Positions 38,054 through 51,173 of a DNA stretch of 64,000 nucleotides are shown here, piece after piece. Source of the DNA: Fasciola hepatica (taxonomy: Eukaryota > Platyhelminthes > Trematoda > Plagiorchiida > Fasciolidae); the NCBI GenBank assembly GCA_948099385.1, contig CANUEZ040000196.1, forward strand, positions 4,447,001 to 4,511,000, in the 5' to 3' direction. A program made the position numbers and the translations under genes. Under the pieces are notes generated by a model. It did no database searches. It saw nothing but the letters and a program-made list of their open reading frames with translations, and had not been told where the DNA came from. The first letter of the stretch is position 1. The number at the start of each line of letters is the position of its first letter.

Positions 38054-40591
38054 TTGTGGTTTGGGTGTTCGACTGACATTCGTTCACCCCAACCCTTGTT
38101 CGTGTCTCCGAGTGGGCTCTGTCCATGTGCAATGCTCATGATTCCCTTAGCGGATCAAACAGCTGTACAGTGCTTCCATCATTTTCAATGGTCAGTTCCG
38201 TGGTCAAGCTGCATGGAGAATCATATTATACAAATCTACTCTGCTACTGCTCTATTGCATTGTATGAGCAATCTGTGTGGATTGTTCATAAGAGAATGCC
38301 TTGGTTTTATTTAGGCCCATAAATAGAGAAGTGATGGAAGATAGGATTGGATCGGTGTTCCAGAATTTGGTTGTTACCGTTCAAAGCGAAAGCGAAAGCC
38401 GAAGCCAATTTGGAGATTGTGCTATATCATGTATTGTATATGTTGAACAAAGCGTTGAGACCCATATGGGATAGCCTTGTGGTTTGGGTGTTCGACTGAC
38501 ATTCGTTCACCTCAACCCTTTTTCGTGTCTCCGAGTGGGTTCTGTCCATGTGCAATGCTCATGATTCCCTTAGCGGATCAAACAGGTGTACAGTGCTTCC
38601 ATAATTTTCAATGGTCTGTTTTGTGGTCAAGCTGCATGGAGAATCATATTATACAAATCTACTCTGCTTCTGCTCTATTGCATTGTATGAGCAATCTGTG
38701 TGGATTGTTCATAAGGGAATGCCTTGGTTTTACTTAGGCCCATAAATAGAGAAGTGATGGAACATAGGATTGGATCGGTGTGCGAGAATTTGATTGTTAC
38801 CGTTCAAAGCGAAAGCGAAAGCCGAAGCCAATTTGGGGATTGTGCTATATCATGTAGTGTATATGTTGAACAAAGCGTTGAGACCCATATCGGAAAGCCT
38901 TGTGGTTTGGGTGTTCGACTGACAATCGTTCACCCCAACCCTTGTTCGTGTCTCCGAGTGGGCTCTGTCCATGTGCAATGCTCATGATTCCCTTAGCGGA
39001 TCAAACAGCTGTACAGTGTTTCCATAATTTTCAATGGTCAGTTCAGTGTTCAAGCTGCATGGAGAATCATATTATACAAATCTACTCTGCTACTGCTCTA
39101 TTGCATTGTATGAGCAATCTGTATGGATTGTTCATAAGGGAATGCCTTGGTTTTACTTAGGCCCATAAATAGAGAAGTGATGGAACATAGGATTGGATCG
39201 GTGTGCGAGAATTTGGTTGTTACCGTTCAAAGCGAAAGCGAAAGCCGAAGCCAATTTGGGGATTGTGCTATATCATGTATTTTATATGTTGAACAAAGCG
39301 TTGAGACCCATATCGGATAGCCTTGTGGTTTGGGTGTTCGACTGACATTCGTTCACCCCAACCCTTGTTCGTCTCTCCGAGTGGGTTCTGTCCATGTGCA
39401 ATGCTCATGATTCCCCTAGCGGATCAAACAGCTGTACAGTGCTTCCATAATTTTCAATGGTCTGTTCAGTGTTCAAGCTGCATGGAGAATCATATTATAC
39501 AAATCTACTCTGCTACTGCTCTATTGCATTGTATGAGCAATCTGTGTGGATTGTTCATAAGGGAATGCCTTGGTTTTACTTAGGCCCATAAATAGAGAAG
39601 TGATGGAACATAGGATTGGATCGGTGTGCGAGAATTTGATTGTTACCGTTCAAAGCGAAAGCGAAAGCCGAAGCCAATTTGGAGATTGTGCTATATCATG
39701 TAGTGTATATGTTGAACAAAGCGTTGAGACCCATATCGGATAGCCTTGTGGTTTGGGTGTTCGACTGACATTCGTTCACCCCAACCCTTGTTCGTCTCTC
39801 CGAGTGGGTTCTGTCCATGTGCAATGCTCATGATTCCCTTAGCGGAACAAACAGCTGTACAGTGCTTCCATAATTTTCAATGGTCAGTTCATTGTTCAAG
39901 CTGCATGGAGAATCATATTATACAAATCTACTCTGCTACTGCTCTATTGCATTGTATGAGCAATCTGTGTGTATTGTTCATAAGAGAATGCCTTGGTTTT
40001 ATTTGGGCCCATAAATAGAGAAGTGATGGAACATAGGATTGGATCGGTGTGCGAGAATTTGATTGTTACCGTTCAAAGCGAAAGCGAAAGCCGAAGCCAA
40101 TTTGGGGATTGTACTATATCATGTATTGTATATGTTGAACAAATCGTTGAGACCCATATCGGATAGCCTTGTGGTTTGGGTGTTCGACTGACATTCGTTC
40201 ACCCCAACCCTTGTTCGTGTCTCCGAGTGGGCTCTGTCCATGTGCAATGCTCATGATTCCCTTAGCGGATCAAACAGCTGTACAGTGCTTCCATAATTTT
40301 CAATGTTCAGTTCAGTGTTCAAGCTGCATGGAGAATCATATTATACAAATCTACTCTGCTACTGCTCTATTGCATTGTATGAGCAATCTGTATGGATTGT
40401 TCATAAGGGAATGCCTTGGTTTTACTTAGGCCCATAAATAGAGAAGTGATGGAACATAGGATTGGATCGGTGTGCGAGAATTTGGTTGTTACCGTTCAAA
40501 GCGAAAGCGAAAGCCGAAGCCAATTTGGGGATTGTGCTATATCATGTATTTTATATGTTGAACAAAGCGTTGAGACCCATATGGGATAGCC

Positions 40592-43500
40592 TTGTGGTTT
40601 GGGTGTTCGACTGACATTCGTTCACCCCAACCCTTGTTCGTGTCTCCGAGTGGGCTCTGTCCATGTGCAATGCTCATGATTCCCTTAGCGGATCAAACAG
40701 CTGTACAGTGCTTCCATATTTTGCAATGGCCTGTTCAGTGTCCAAGCTGCATGGAGAATCATATTATACAAATCTACTCTGCTACTGCTCTATTGCATTG
40801 TATGAGCAATCTGTGTGGATTGTTCTTAAGGGAATGCCTTGGTTTTACTTAGGCCCATAAATAGAGAAGTGATGGAAGATAGGATTGGATCGGTGTGCGA
40901 GAATTTGATTGTTACCGTTCAAAGCGAAAGCGAAAGCCGAAGCCAATTTGGAGATTGTGCTATATCATGTAGTGTATATGTTGAACAAAGCGTTGAGACC
41001 CATATGGGATAGCCTTGTGGTTTGGGTGTTCGACTGACATTCGTTCACCCCAACCCTTGTTCGTCTCTCCGAGTGGGTTCTGTCCATGTGCAATGCTCAT
41101 GATTCCCTTAGCGGAACAAACAGCTGTACAGTGCTTCCATATTTTGCAATGGTCTGTTCATTGTTCAAGCTGCATGGAGAATCATATTATACAAATCTAC
41201 TCTGCTACTGCTCTATTGCATTGTATGAGCAATCTGTGTGTATTGTTCATAAGAGAATGCCTTGGTTTTATTTGGGCCCATAAATAGAGAAGTGATGGAA
41301 CATAGGATTGGATCGGTGTGCGAGAATTTGATTGTTACCGTTCAAAGCGAAAGCGAAAGCCGAAGCCAATTTGGGGATTGTACTATATCATGTATTGTAT
41401 ATGTTGAACAAATCGTTGAGACCCATATCGGATAGCCTTGTGGTTTGGGTGTTCGACTGACATTCGTTCACCCCAACCCTTGTTCGTGTCTCCGAGTGGG
41501 CTCTGTCCATGTGCAATGCTCATGATTCCCTTAGCGGATCAAACAGCTGTACAGTGCTTCCATAATTTTCAATGTTCAGTTCAGTGTTCAAGCTGCATGG
41601 AGAATCATATTATACAAATCTACTCTGCTACTGCTCCATTGCATTGTATGAGCAATCTGTGTGGATTGTTCATAAGGGAATGCCTTGGTTTTATTTAGGC
41701 CCATAAATAGAGAAGTGATGGATAATAGGATTGGATCGGTGTGCGAGAATTTGGTTGTTACCGTTCAAAGCGAAAGCGAAAGCCGAAGCCAATTTGGGGT
41801 ATTGTGCTATATCATGTATTTTATATGTTGAACAAAGCGTTGAGACCCATATCGGATAGCCTTGTGGTTTGGGTGTTCGACTGACATTCGTTCACCCCAA
41901 CCCTTGTTCGTGTCTCCGAGTGGGTTCTGTCCATGTGCAATGCTCATGATTCCCCTAGCGGATCAAACAGCTGTACAGTGCTTCCATCATTTTCAATGGT
42001 CTGTTCAGTGTTCAAGCTGCATGGAGAATCATATTATACAAATCTACTCTGCTACTGCTCTATTGCATTGTATGAGCAATCTGTGTGGATTGTTCATAAG
42101 GGAATGCCTTGGTTTTAGTTAGGCCCATAAATAGAGAAGTGATGGAAGATAGGATTGGATCGGTGTGCGAGAATTTGGTTGTTACCGTTCAAAGCGAAAG
42201 CGAAAGCCGAAGCCAATTTGGGGATTGTGCTATATCATGTAGTGCATATGTTGAACAAAGCGTTGAGACCCATATCGGATAGCCTTGTGGTTTGGGTGTT
42301 CGACTGACATTCGTTCACCCCAACCCTTGTTCGTGTCTCCGAGTGGGCTCTGTCCATGTGCAATGCTCATGATTCCCTTAGCGGATCAAACAGCTGTACA
42401 GTGCTTCCATATTTTGCAATGGCCTGTTCAGTGTCCAAGCTGCATGGAGAATCATATTATACAAATCTACTCTGCTACTGCTCTATTGCATTGTATGAGC
42501 AATCTGTGTGGATTGTTCTTAAGGGAATGCCTTGGTTTTACTTAGGCCCATAAATAGAGAAGTGATGGAAGATAGGATTGGATCGGTGTGCGAGAATTTG
42601 ATTGTTACCGTTCAAAGCGAAAGCGAAAGCCGAAGCCAATTTGGAGATTGTGCTATATCATGTAGTGTATATGTTGAACAAAGCGTTGAGACCCATATCG
42701 GATAGCCTTGTGGTTTGGGTGTTCGACTGACATTCGTTCACCCCAACCCTTGTTCGTCTCTCCGAGTGGGTTCTGTCCATGTGCAATGCTCATGATTCCC
42801 TTAGCGGAACAAACAGCTGTACAGTGCTTCCATAATTTTCAATGGTCAGTTCATTGTTCAAGCTGCATGGAGAATCATATTATACAAATCTACTCTGCTA
42901 CTGCTCTATTGCATTGTATGAGCAATCTGTGTGTATTGTTCATAAGAGAATGCCTTGGTTTTATTTGGGCCCATAAATAGAGAAGTGATGGAACATAGGA
43001 TTGGATCGGTGTGCGAGAATTTGATTGTTACCGTTCAAAGCGAAAGCGAAAGCCGAAGCCAATTTGGGGATTGTACTATATCATGTATTGTATATGTTGA
43101 ACAAATCGTTGAGACCCATATCGGATAGCCTTGTGGTTTGGGTGTTCGACTGACATTCGTTCACCCCAACCCTTGTTCGTGTCTCCGAGTGGGCTCTGTC
43201 CATGTGCAATGCTCATGATTCCCTTAGCGGATCAAACAGCTGTACAGTGCTTCCATAATTTTCAATGTTCAGTTCAGTGTTCAAGCTGCATGGAGAATCA
43301 TATTATACAAATCTACTCTGCTACTGCTCCATTGCATTGTATGAGCAATCTGTGTGGATTGTTCATAAGGGAATGCCTTGGTTTTATTTAGGCCCATAAA
43401 TAGAGAAGTGATGGATAATAGGATTGGATCGGTGTGCGAGAATTTGGTTGTTACCGTTCAAAGCGAAAGCGAAAGCCGAAGCCAATTTGGGGTATTGTGC

Positions 43501-44400
43501 TATATCATGTATTTTAAATGTTGAACAAAGCGTTGAGACCCATATCGGATAGCCTTGTGGTTTGGGTGTTCGACTGACATTCGTTCACCCCAACCCTTGT
43601 TCGTGTCTCCGATTGGGTTCTGTCCATGTGCAATGCTCATGATTCCCCTAGCGGATCAAACAGCTGTACAGTGCTTCCATCATTTTCAATGGTCTGTTTT
43701 GATGTCAAGCTGCATGGAGAATCATATTATACAAATCTACTCTGCTACTGCTCTATTGCATTGTATGAGCAATCTGTGTGTATTGTTCATAAGAGAATGC
43801 CTTGGTTTTACTTAGGCCCATAAATAGAGAAGTGATGGAACATAGGATTGGATCGGTGTGCGAGAATTTGGTTGTTACCGTTCCAAGCGAAAGCGAAAGC
43901 CGAAGCCAATTTGGGGATTGTGCTATATCATGTATTTTATATGTTGAACAAAGCGTTGAGACCCATATCGGATAGCCTTGTGGTTTGGGTGTTCGACTGA
44001 CATTCGTTCACCCCAACCCTTGTTCGTGTCTCCGAGTGGGCTCTGTCCATGTGCAATGTTCATGATTCCCTTAGCGGATCAAACAGCTGTACAGTGCTTC
44101 CATAATTTTCAATGTTCAGTTCAGTGTTCAAGCTGCATGGAGAATCATATTATACAAATCTACTCTGCTACTGCTCTATTGCATTGTATGAGCAATCTGT
44201 ATGGATTGTTCATAAGGGAATGCCTTGGTTTTACTTAGGCCCATAAATAGAGAAGTGATGGAACATAGGATTGGATCGGTGTGCGAGAATTTGGTTGTTA
44301 CCGTTCAAAGCGAAAGCGAAAGCCGAAGCCAATTTGGGGATTGTGCTATATCATGTATTTTATATGTTGAACAAAGCGTTGAGACCCATATGGGATAGCC
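40592..44400 (-). repeat. Array B nested 9-monomer higher-order repeat, copy 1 (3,809 bp)
   Basis: Unit types can be read from variants: a (TATTTTGCAATGGCCTG with GTTCTTAAGGG), b (GGAACAAACAG with GTGTGTATTG and TTTGGGCCC), c (TGCTCCATTGC), d (GGGGTATTGTG before it, then CCCCTAGCGG and CATCATTTTC) and e (GCAATGTTCATG, preceded by GTTCCAAGCG). Order here is a 40592, b 41015, c 41438, d 41862, a 42285, b 42708, c 43131, d 43555, e 43978. The block is thus abcd + abcde, with internal periods of 1,693 bp and 2,116 bp. Inner copies are distinguishable: the first a and b follow CATATGGGATAG, the second a and b follow CATATCGGATAG. Confidence 0.85.
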
Positions 44401-47400
44401 TTGTGGTTTGGGTGTTCGACTGACATTCGTTCACCCCAACCCTTGTTCGTGTCTCCGAGTGGGCTCTGTCCATGTGCAATGCTCATGATTCCCTTAGCGG
44501 ATCAAACAGCTGTACAGTGCTTCCATATTTTGCAATGGCCTGTTCAGTGTCCAAGCTGCATGGAGAATCATATTATACAAATCTACTCTGCTACTGCTCT
44601 ATTGCATTGTATGAGCAATCTGTGTGGATTGTTCTTAAGGGAATGCCTTGGTTTTACTTAGGCCCATAAATAGAGAAGTGATGGAAGATAGGATTGGATC
44701 GGTGTGCGAGAATTTGATTGTTACCGTTCAAAGCGAAAGCGAAAGCCGAAGCCAATTTGGAGATTGTGCTATATCATGTAGTGTATATGTTGAACAAAGC
44801 GTTGAGACCCATATGGGATAGCCTTGTGGTTTGGGTGTTCGACTGACATTCGTTCACCCCAACCCTTGTTCGTCTCTCCGAGTGGGTTCTGTCCATGTGC
44901 AATGCTCATGATTCCCTTAGCGGAACAAACAGCTGTACAGTGCTTCCATAATTTTCAATGGTCAGTTCATTGTTCAAGCTGCATGGAGAATCATATTATA
45001 CAAATCTACTCTGCTACTGCTCTATTGCATTGTATGAGCAATCTGTGTGTATTGTTCATAAGAGAATGCCTTGGTTTTATTTGGGCCCATAAATAGAGAA
45101 GTGATGGAACATAGGATTGGATCGGTGTGCGAGAATTTGATTGTTACCGTTCAAAGCGAAAGCGAAAGCCGAAGCCAATTTGGGGATTGTACTATATCAT
45201 GTATTGTATATGTTGAACAAATCGTTGAGACCCATATCGGATAGCCTTGTGGTTTGGGTGTTCGACTGACATTCGTTCACCCCAACCCTTGTTCGTGTCT
45301 CCGAGTGGGCTCTGTCCATGTGCAATGCTCATGATTCCCTTAGCGGATCAAACAGCTGTACAGTGCTTCCATAATTTTCAATGTTCAGTTCAGTGTTCAA
45401 GCTGCATGGAGAATCATATTATACAAATCTACTCTGCTACTGCTCCATTGCATTGTATGAGCAATCTGTGTGGATTGTTCATAAGGGAATGCCTTGGTTT
45501 TATTTAGGCCCATAAATAGAGAAGTGATGGATAATAGGATTGGATCGGTGTGCGAGAATTTGGTTGTTACCGTTCAAAGCGAAAGCGAAAGCCGAAGCCA
45601 ATTTGGGGTATTGTGCTATATCATGTATTTTATATGTTGAACAAAGCGTTGAGACCCATATCGGATAGCCTTGTGGTTTGGGTGTTCGACTGACATTCGT
45701 TCACCCCAACCCTTGTTCGTGTCTCCGAGTGGGTTCTGTCCATGTGCAATGCTCATGATTCCCCTAGCGGATCAAACAGCTGTACAGTGCTTCCATCATT
45801 TTCAATGGTCTGTTTTGTGGTAAAGCTGCATGGAGAATCATATTATACAAATCTACTCTGCTACTGCTCTATTGCATTGTATGAGCAATCTGTGTGGATT
45901 GTTCATAAGGGAATGCCTTGGTTTTAGTTAGGCCCATAAATAGAGAAGTGATGGAAGATAGGATTGGATCGGTGTGCGAGAATTTGGTTGTTACCGTTCA
46001 AAGCGAAAGCGAAAGCCGAAGCCAATTTGGGGATTGTGCTATATCATGTAGTGCATATGTTGAACAAAGCGTTGAGACCCATATCGGATAGCCTTGTGGT
46101 TTGGGTGTTCGACTGACATTCGTTCACCCCAACCCTTGTTCGTGTCTCCGAGTGGGCTCTGTCCATGTGCAATGCTCATGATTCCCTTAGCGGATCAAAC
46201 AGCTGTACAGTGCTTCCATATTTTGCAATGGCCTGTTCAGTGTCCAAGCTGCATGGAGAATCATATTATACAAATCTACTCTGCTACTGCTCTATTGCAT
46301 TGTATGAGCAATCTGTGTGGATTGTTCTTAAGGGAATGCCTTGGTTTTACTTAGGCCCATAAATAGAGAAGTGATGGAAGATAGGATTGGATCGGTGTGC
46401 GAGAATTTGATTGTTACCGTTCAAAGCGAAAGCGAAAGCCGAAGCCAATTTGGAGATTGTGCTATATCATGTAGTGTATATGTTGAACAAAGCGTTGAGA
46501 CCCATATCGGATAGCCTTGTGGTTTGGGTGTTCGACTGACATTCGTTCACCCCAACCCTTGTTCGTCTCTCCGAGTGGGTTCTGTCCATGTGCAATGCTC
46601 ATGATTCCCTTAGCGGAACAAACAGCTGTACAGTGCTTCCATAATTTTCAATGGTCAGTTCATTGTTCAAGCTGCATGGAGAATCATATTATACAAATCT
46701 ACTCTGCTACTGCTCTATTGCATTGTATGAGCAATCTGTGTGTATTGTTCATAAGAGAATGCCTTGGTTTTATTTGGGCCCATAAATAGAGAAGTGATGG
46801 AACATAGGATTGGATCGGTGTGCGAGAATTTGATTGTTACCGTTCAAAGCGAAAGCGAAAGCCGAAGCCAATTTGGGGATTGTACTATATCATGTATTGT
46901 ATATGTTGAACAAATCGTTGAGACCCATATCGGATAGCCTTGTGGTTTGGGTGTTCGACTGACATTCGTTCACCCCAACCCTTGTTCGTGTCTCCGAGTG
47001 GGCTCTGTCCATGTGCAATGCTCATGATTCCCTTAGCGGATCAAACAGCTGTACAGTGCTTCCATAATTTTCAATGTTCAGTTCAGTGTTCAAGCTGCAT
47101 GGAGAATCATATTATACAAATCTACTCTGCTACTGCTCCATTGCATTGTATGAGCAATCTGTGTGGATTGTTCATAAGGGAATGCCTTGGTTTTATTTAG
47201 GCCCATAAATAGAGAAGTGATGGATAATAGGATTGGATCGGTGTGCGAGAATTTGGTTGTTACCGTTCAAAGCGAAAGCGAAAGCCGAAGCCAATTTGGG
47301 GTATTGTGCTATATCATGTAGTGTATATGTTGAACAAAGCGTTGAGACCCATATCGGATAGCCTTGTGGTTTGGGTGTTCGACTGACATTCGTTCACCCC

Positions 47401-48210
47401 AACCCTTGTTCGTGTCTCCGATTGGGTTCTGTCCATGTGCAATGCTCATGATTCCCCTAGCGGATCAAACAGCTGTACAGTGCTTCCATCATTTTCAATG
47501 GTCTGTTTTGATGTCAAGCTGCATGGAGAATCATATTATACAAATCTACTCTGCTACTGCTCTATTGCATTGTATGAGCAATCTGTGTGTATTGTTCATA
47601 AGAGAATGCCTTGGTTTTACTTAGGCCCATAAATAGAGAAGTGATGGAACATAGGATTGGATCGGTGTGCGAGAATTTGGTTGTTACCGTTCCAAGCGAA
47701 AGCGAAAGCCGAAGCCAATTTGGGGATTGTGCTATATCATGTATTTTATATGTTGAACAAAGCGTTGAGACCCATATCGGATAGCCTTGTGGTTTGGGTG
47801 TTCGACTGACATTCGTTCACCGCAACCCTTGTTCGTGTCTCCGAGTGGGCTCTGTCCATGTGCAATGTTCATGATTCCCCTAGCGGATCAAACAGCTGTA
47901 CAGTGCATCCATAATTTTCAATGGTCTGTTTTGTGGTAAAGCTGCATGGAGAATCATATTATACAAATCTACTCTGCTACTGCTCTATTGCATTGTATGA
48001 GCAATCTGTGTGGATTGTTCATAAGGGAATGCCTTGGTTTTTATTTAGGCCCATAAATAGAGAAGTGACGGAACATAGGATTGGATCGGTGTGCGAGAAT
48101 TTGATTGTTACCGTTCAAAGCGAAAGCGAAAGCCGAAGCCAATTTGGGGATTGTGCTATATCATGTATTTTATATGTTGAACAAAGCGTTGAGACCCATA
48201 TCGGATAGCC
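44401..48210 (-). repeat. Array B nested 9-monomer higher-order repeat, copy 2 (3,809 bp)
   Basis: Order is a 44401, b 44824, c 45247, d 45671, a 46094, b 46517, c 46940, d 47364, e 47787, each exactly 3,809 bp after its partner in copy 1. The distinguishing marks of inner positions are kept too: CATATGGGATAG before the first a and b, GATGTCAAGC in the second d (43707 and 47516), GTTCCAAGCG before e. Differences are few, for example GTGGTAAAGC in d at 45671 against CAGTGTTCAAGC at 41862, and CCGCAACCC in e. The high identity implies a recent duplication of the whole 9-mer. Confidence 0.85.
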
Positions 48211-51173
48211 TTGTGGTTTGGGGGTTCGACTGACATTCGTTCACCCCAACCCTTGTTCGTGTCTCCGAGTGGGCTCTGTCCATGTGCAATGCTCATGATT
48301 CCCTTAGCGGATCAAACAGCTGTACAGTGGATCCATATTTTGCAATGGTCTGTTCAGTGTCCAAGCTGCATGGAGAATCATATTATACAAATCTACTCTG
48401 CTACTGCTCTATTGCATTGTATGAGCAATCTGTGTGGATTGTTCATAAGAGAATGCCTTGGTTTTTATTTAGGCCCATAAATAGAGAAGTGATGGAAGAT
48501 AGGATTGGATCGGTGTGCGAGAATTTGGTTGTTACCGTTCAAAGCGAAAGCGAAAGCCGAAGCCAATTTGGGGATTGTGCTATATCATGTAGTGCATATG
48601 TTGAACAAAGCGTTGAGACCCATATCGGATAGCCTTGTGGTTTGGGTGTTCGACTGACATTCGTTCACCCCAACCCTTGTTCGTGTCTCCGAGTGGGCTC
48701 TGTCCATGTGCAATGCTCATGATTCCCTTAGCGGATCAAACAGCTGTACAGTGCTTCCATATTTTGCAATGGTCTGTTCAGTGTCCAAGCTGCATGGAGA
48801 ATCATATTATACAAATCTACTCTGCTACTGCTCTATTGCATTGTATGAGCAATCTGTGTGGATTGTTCATAAGAGAAAGCTTTGGTTTGATTTAGGCCCA
48901 TAAATAGAGAAGTGATGGAACATAGGATTGGATCGGTGTGCGAGAATTTGATTGTTACCGTTCAAAGCGAAAGCGAAAGCCGAAGCCAATTTGGAGATTG
49001 TGCTATATCATGTAGTGTATATGTTGAACAAAGCGTTGAGACCCATATCGGATAGCCTTGTGGTTTGGGTGTTCGACTGACATTCGTTCACCCCAACCCT
49101 TGTTCGTCTCTCCGAGTGGGTTCTGTCCATGTGCAATGCTCATGATTCCCTTAGCGGATCAAACAGCTGTACAGTGCTTCCATAATTTTCAATGGTCAGT
49201 TCATTGTTCAAGCTGCATGGAGAATCATATTATACAAATCTACTCTGCTACTGCTCTATTGCATTGTATGAGCAATCTGTGTGTATTGTTCATAAGAGAA
49301 TGCCTTGGTTTTATTTAGGCCCATAAATAGAGAAGTGATGGAACATAGGATTGGATCGGTGTGCGAGAATTTGATTGTTACCGTTCAAAGCGAAAGCGAA
49401 AGCCGAAGCCAATTTGGGGATTGTACTATATCATGTATTGTATATGTTGAACAAATCGTTGAGACCCATTTCGGATAGCCTTGTGGTTTGGGTGTTCGAC
49501 TGACATTCGTTCACCCCAACCCTTGTTCGTGTCTCCGAGTGGGCTCTGTCCATGTGCAATGCTCATGATTCCCTTAGCGGATCAAACAGCTGTACAGTGC
49601 TTCCATAATTTTCAATGTTCAGTTCAGTGTTCAAGCTGCATGGAGAATCATATTATACAAATCTACTCTGCTACTGCTCTATTGCATTGTATGAGCAATC
49701 TGTGTGGATTGTTCATAAGGGAATGCCTTGGTTTTATTTAGGCCCTTAAATAGAGAAGTGATGGAACATAGGATTGGATCGGTGTGCGAGAATTTGGTTG
49801 TTACCGTTCAAAGCGAAAGCGAAAGCCGAAGCCAATTTGGGGTATTGTGCTATATCATGTATTTTATATGTTGAACAAAGCGTTGAGACCCATATCGGAT
49901 AGCCTTGTGGTTTGGGTGTTCGACTGACATTCGTTCACCCCAACCCTTGTTCGTCTCTCCGAGTGGGTTCTGTCCATTTGCAATGCTCATGATTCCCCTA
50001 GCGGATCAAACAGCTGTACAGTGCTTCCATAATTTTCAATGGTCTGTTTTGATGTCAAGCTGCATGGAGAATCATATAATACAAATCTACTCTGCTACTG
50101 CTCTATTGCATTGTATGAGCAATCTGTGTGGATTGTTCATAAGTGAATGCCTTGGTTTTACTTAGGCCCATAAATAGAGAAGTGATGGAACATAGGATTG
50201 GATCGGTGTGCGAGAATTTGGTTGTTACCGTTCAAAGCGAAAGCGAAAGCCGAAGCCAATTTGGGGATTGTGCTATATCATGTATTTTATATGTTGAACA
50301 AAGCGTTGAGACCCATATCGGATAGCCTTGTGGTTTGGGTGTTCGACTGACATTCGTTCACCGCAACCCTTGTTCGTGTCTCCGAGTGGGCTCTGTCCAT
50401 GTGCAATGTTCATGATTCCCCTAGCGGATCAAACAGCTGTACAGTGCTTCCATAATTTTCAATGGTCTGTTCAGTGTTCAAGCTGCATGGAGAATCATAT
50501 TATACAAATCTACTCTGCTACTGCTCTATTGCATTGTATGAGCAATCTGTGTGGATTGTTCATAAGGGAATGCCTTGGTTTTATTTAGGCCCATAAATAG
50601 AGAAGTGATGGAAGATAGGATTGGATCGGTGTGCGAGAATTTGGTTGTTACCGTTCAAAGCGAAAGCGAAAGCCGAAGCCAATTTGGGGATTGTGCTATA
50701 TCATGTATTTTATATGTTGAACAAAGCGTTGAGACCCATATCGGATAGCCTTGTGGTTTGGGTGTTCGACTGACATTCGTTCACCCCAACCCTTGTTCGT
50801 GTCTCCGAGTGGGCTCTGTCCATGTGCAATGCTCATGATTCCCTTAGCGGATCAAACAGCTGTACAGTGCTTCCATATTTTGCAATGGTCTGTTCAGTGT
50901 CCAAGCTGCATGGAGAATCATATTATACAAATCTACTCTGCTACTGCTCTATTGCATTGTATGAGCAATCTGTGTGTATTGTTCATAAGAGAATGCCTTG
51001 GTTTTATTTAGGCCCATAAATAGAGAAGTGATGGAACATAGGATTGGATCGGTGTGCGAGAATTTGATTGTTACCGTTCAAAGCGAAAGCGAAAGCCGAA
51101 GCCAATTTGGGGATTGTACTATATCATGTATTGTATATGTTGAACAAATCGTTGAGACCCATTTCGGATAGCC
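48211..51173 (-). repeat. Diverged continuation of the array B abcde order
   Basis: Units 48635, 49058, 49481, 49905 and 50328 follow the a, b, c, d, e order of the preceding 9-mers but with older forms of the variants. The a-like unit has CAATGGTCTG rather than CAATGGCCTG, and the b-like unit has GGATCAAACAG rather than GGAACAAACAG. The c-like unit keeps TGCTCTATTGC, and the d-like unit has CATAATTTTC. The e-like unit shares CCGCAACCC and GCAATGTTCATG with 47787. An a-like unit (48211) sits before this run and another (50751) after it, suggesting an ancestral pentamer from which the 4+5 nested repeat arose. Confidence 0.65.
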
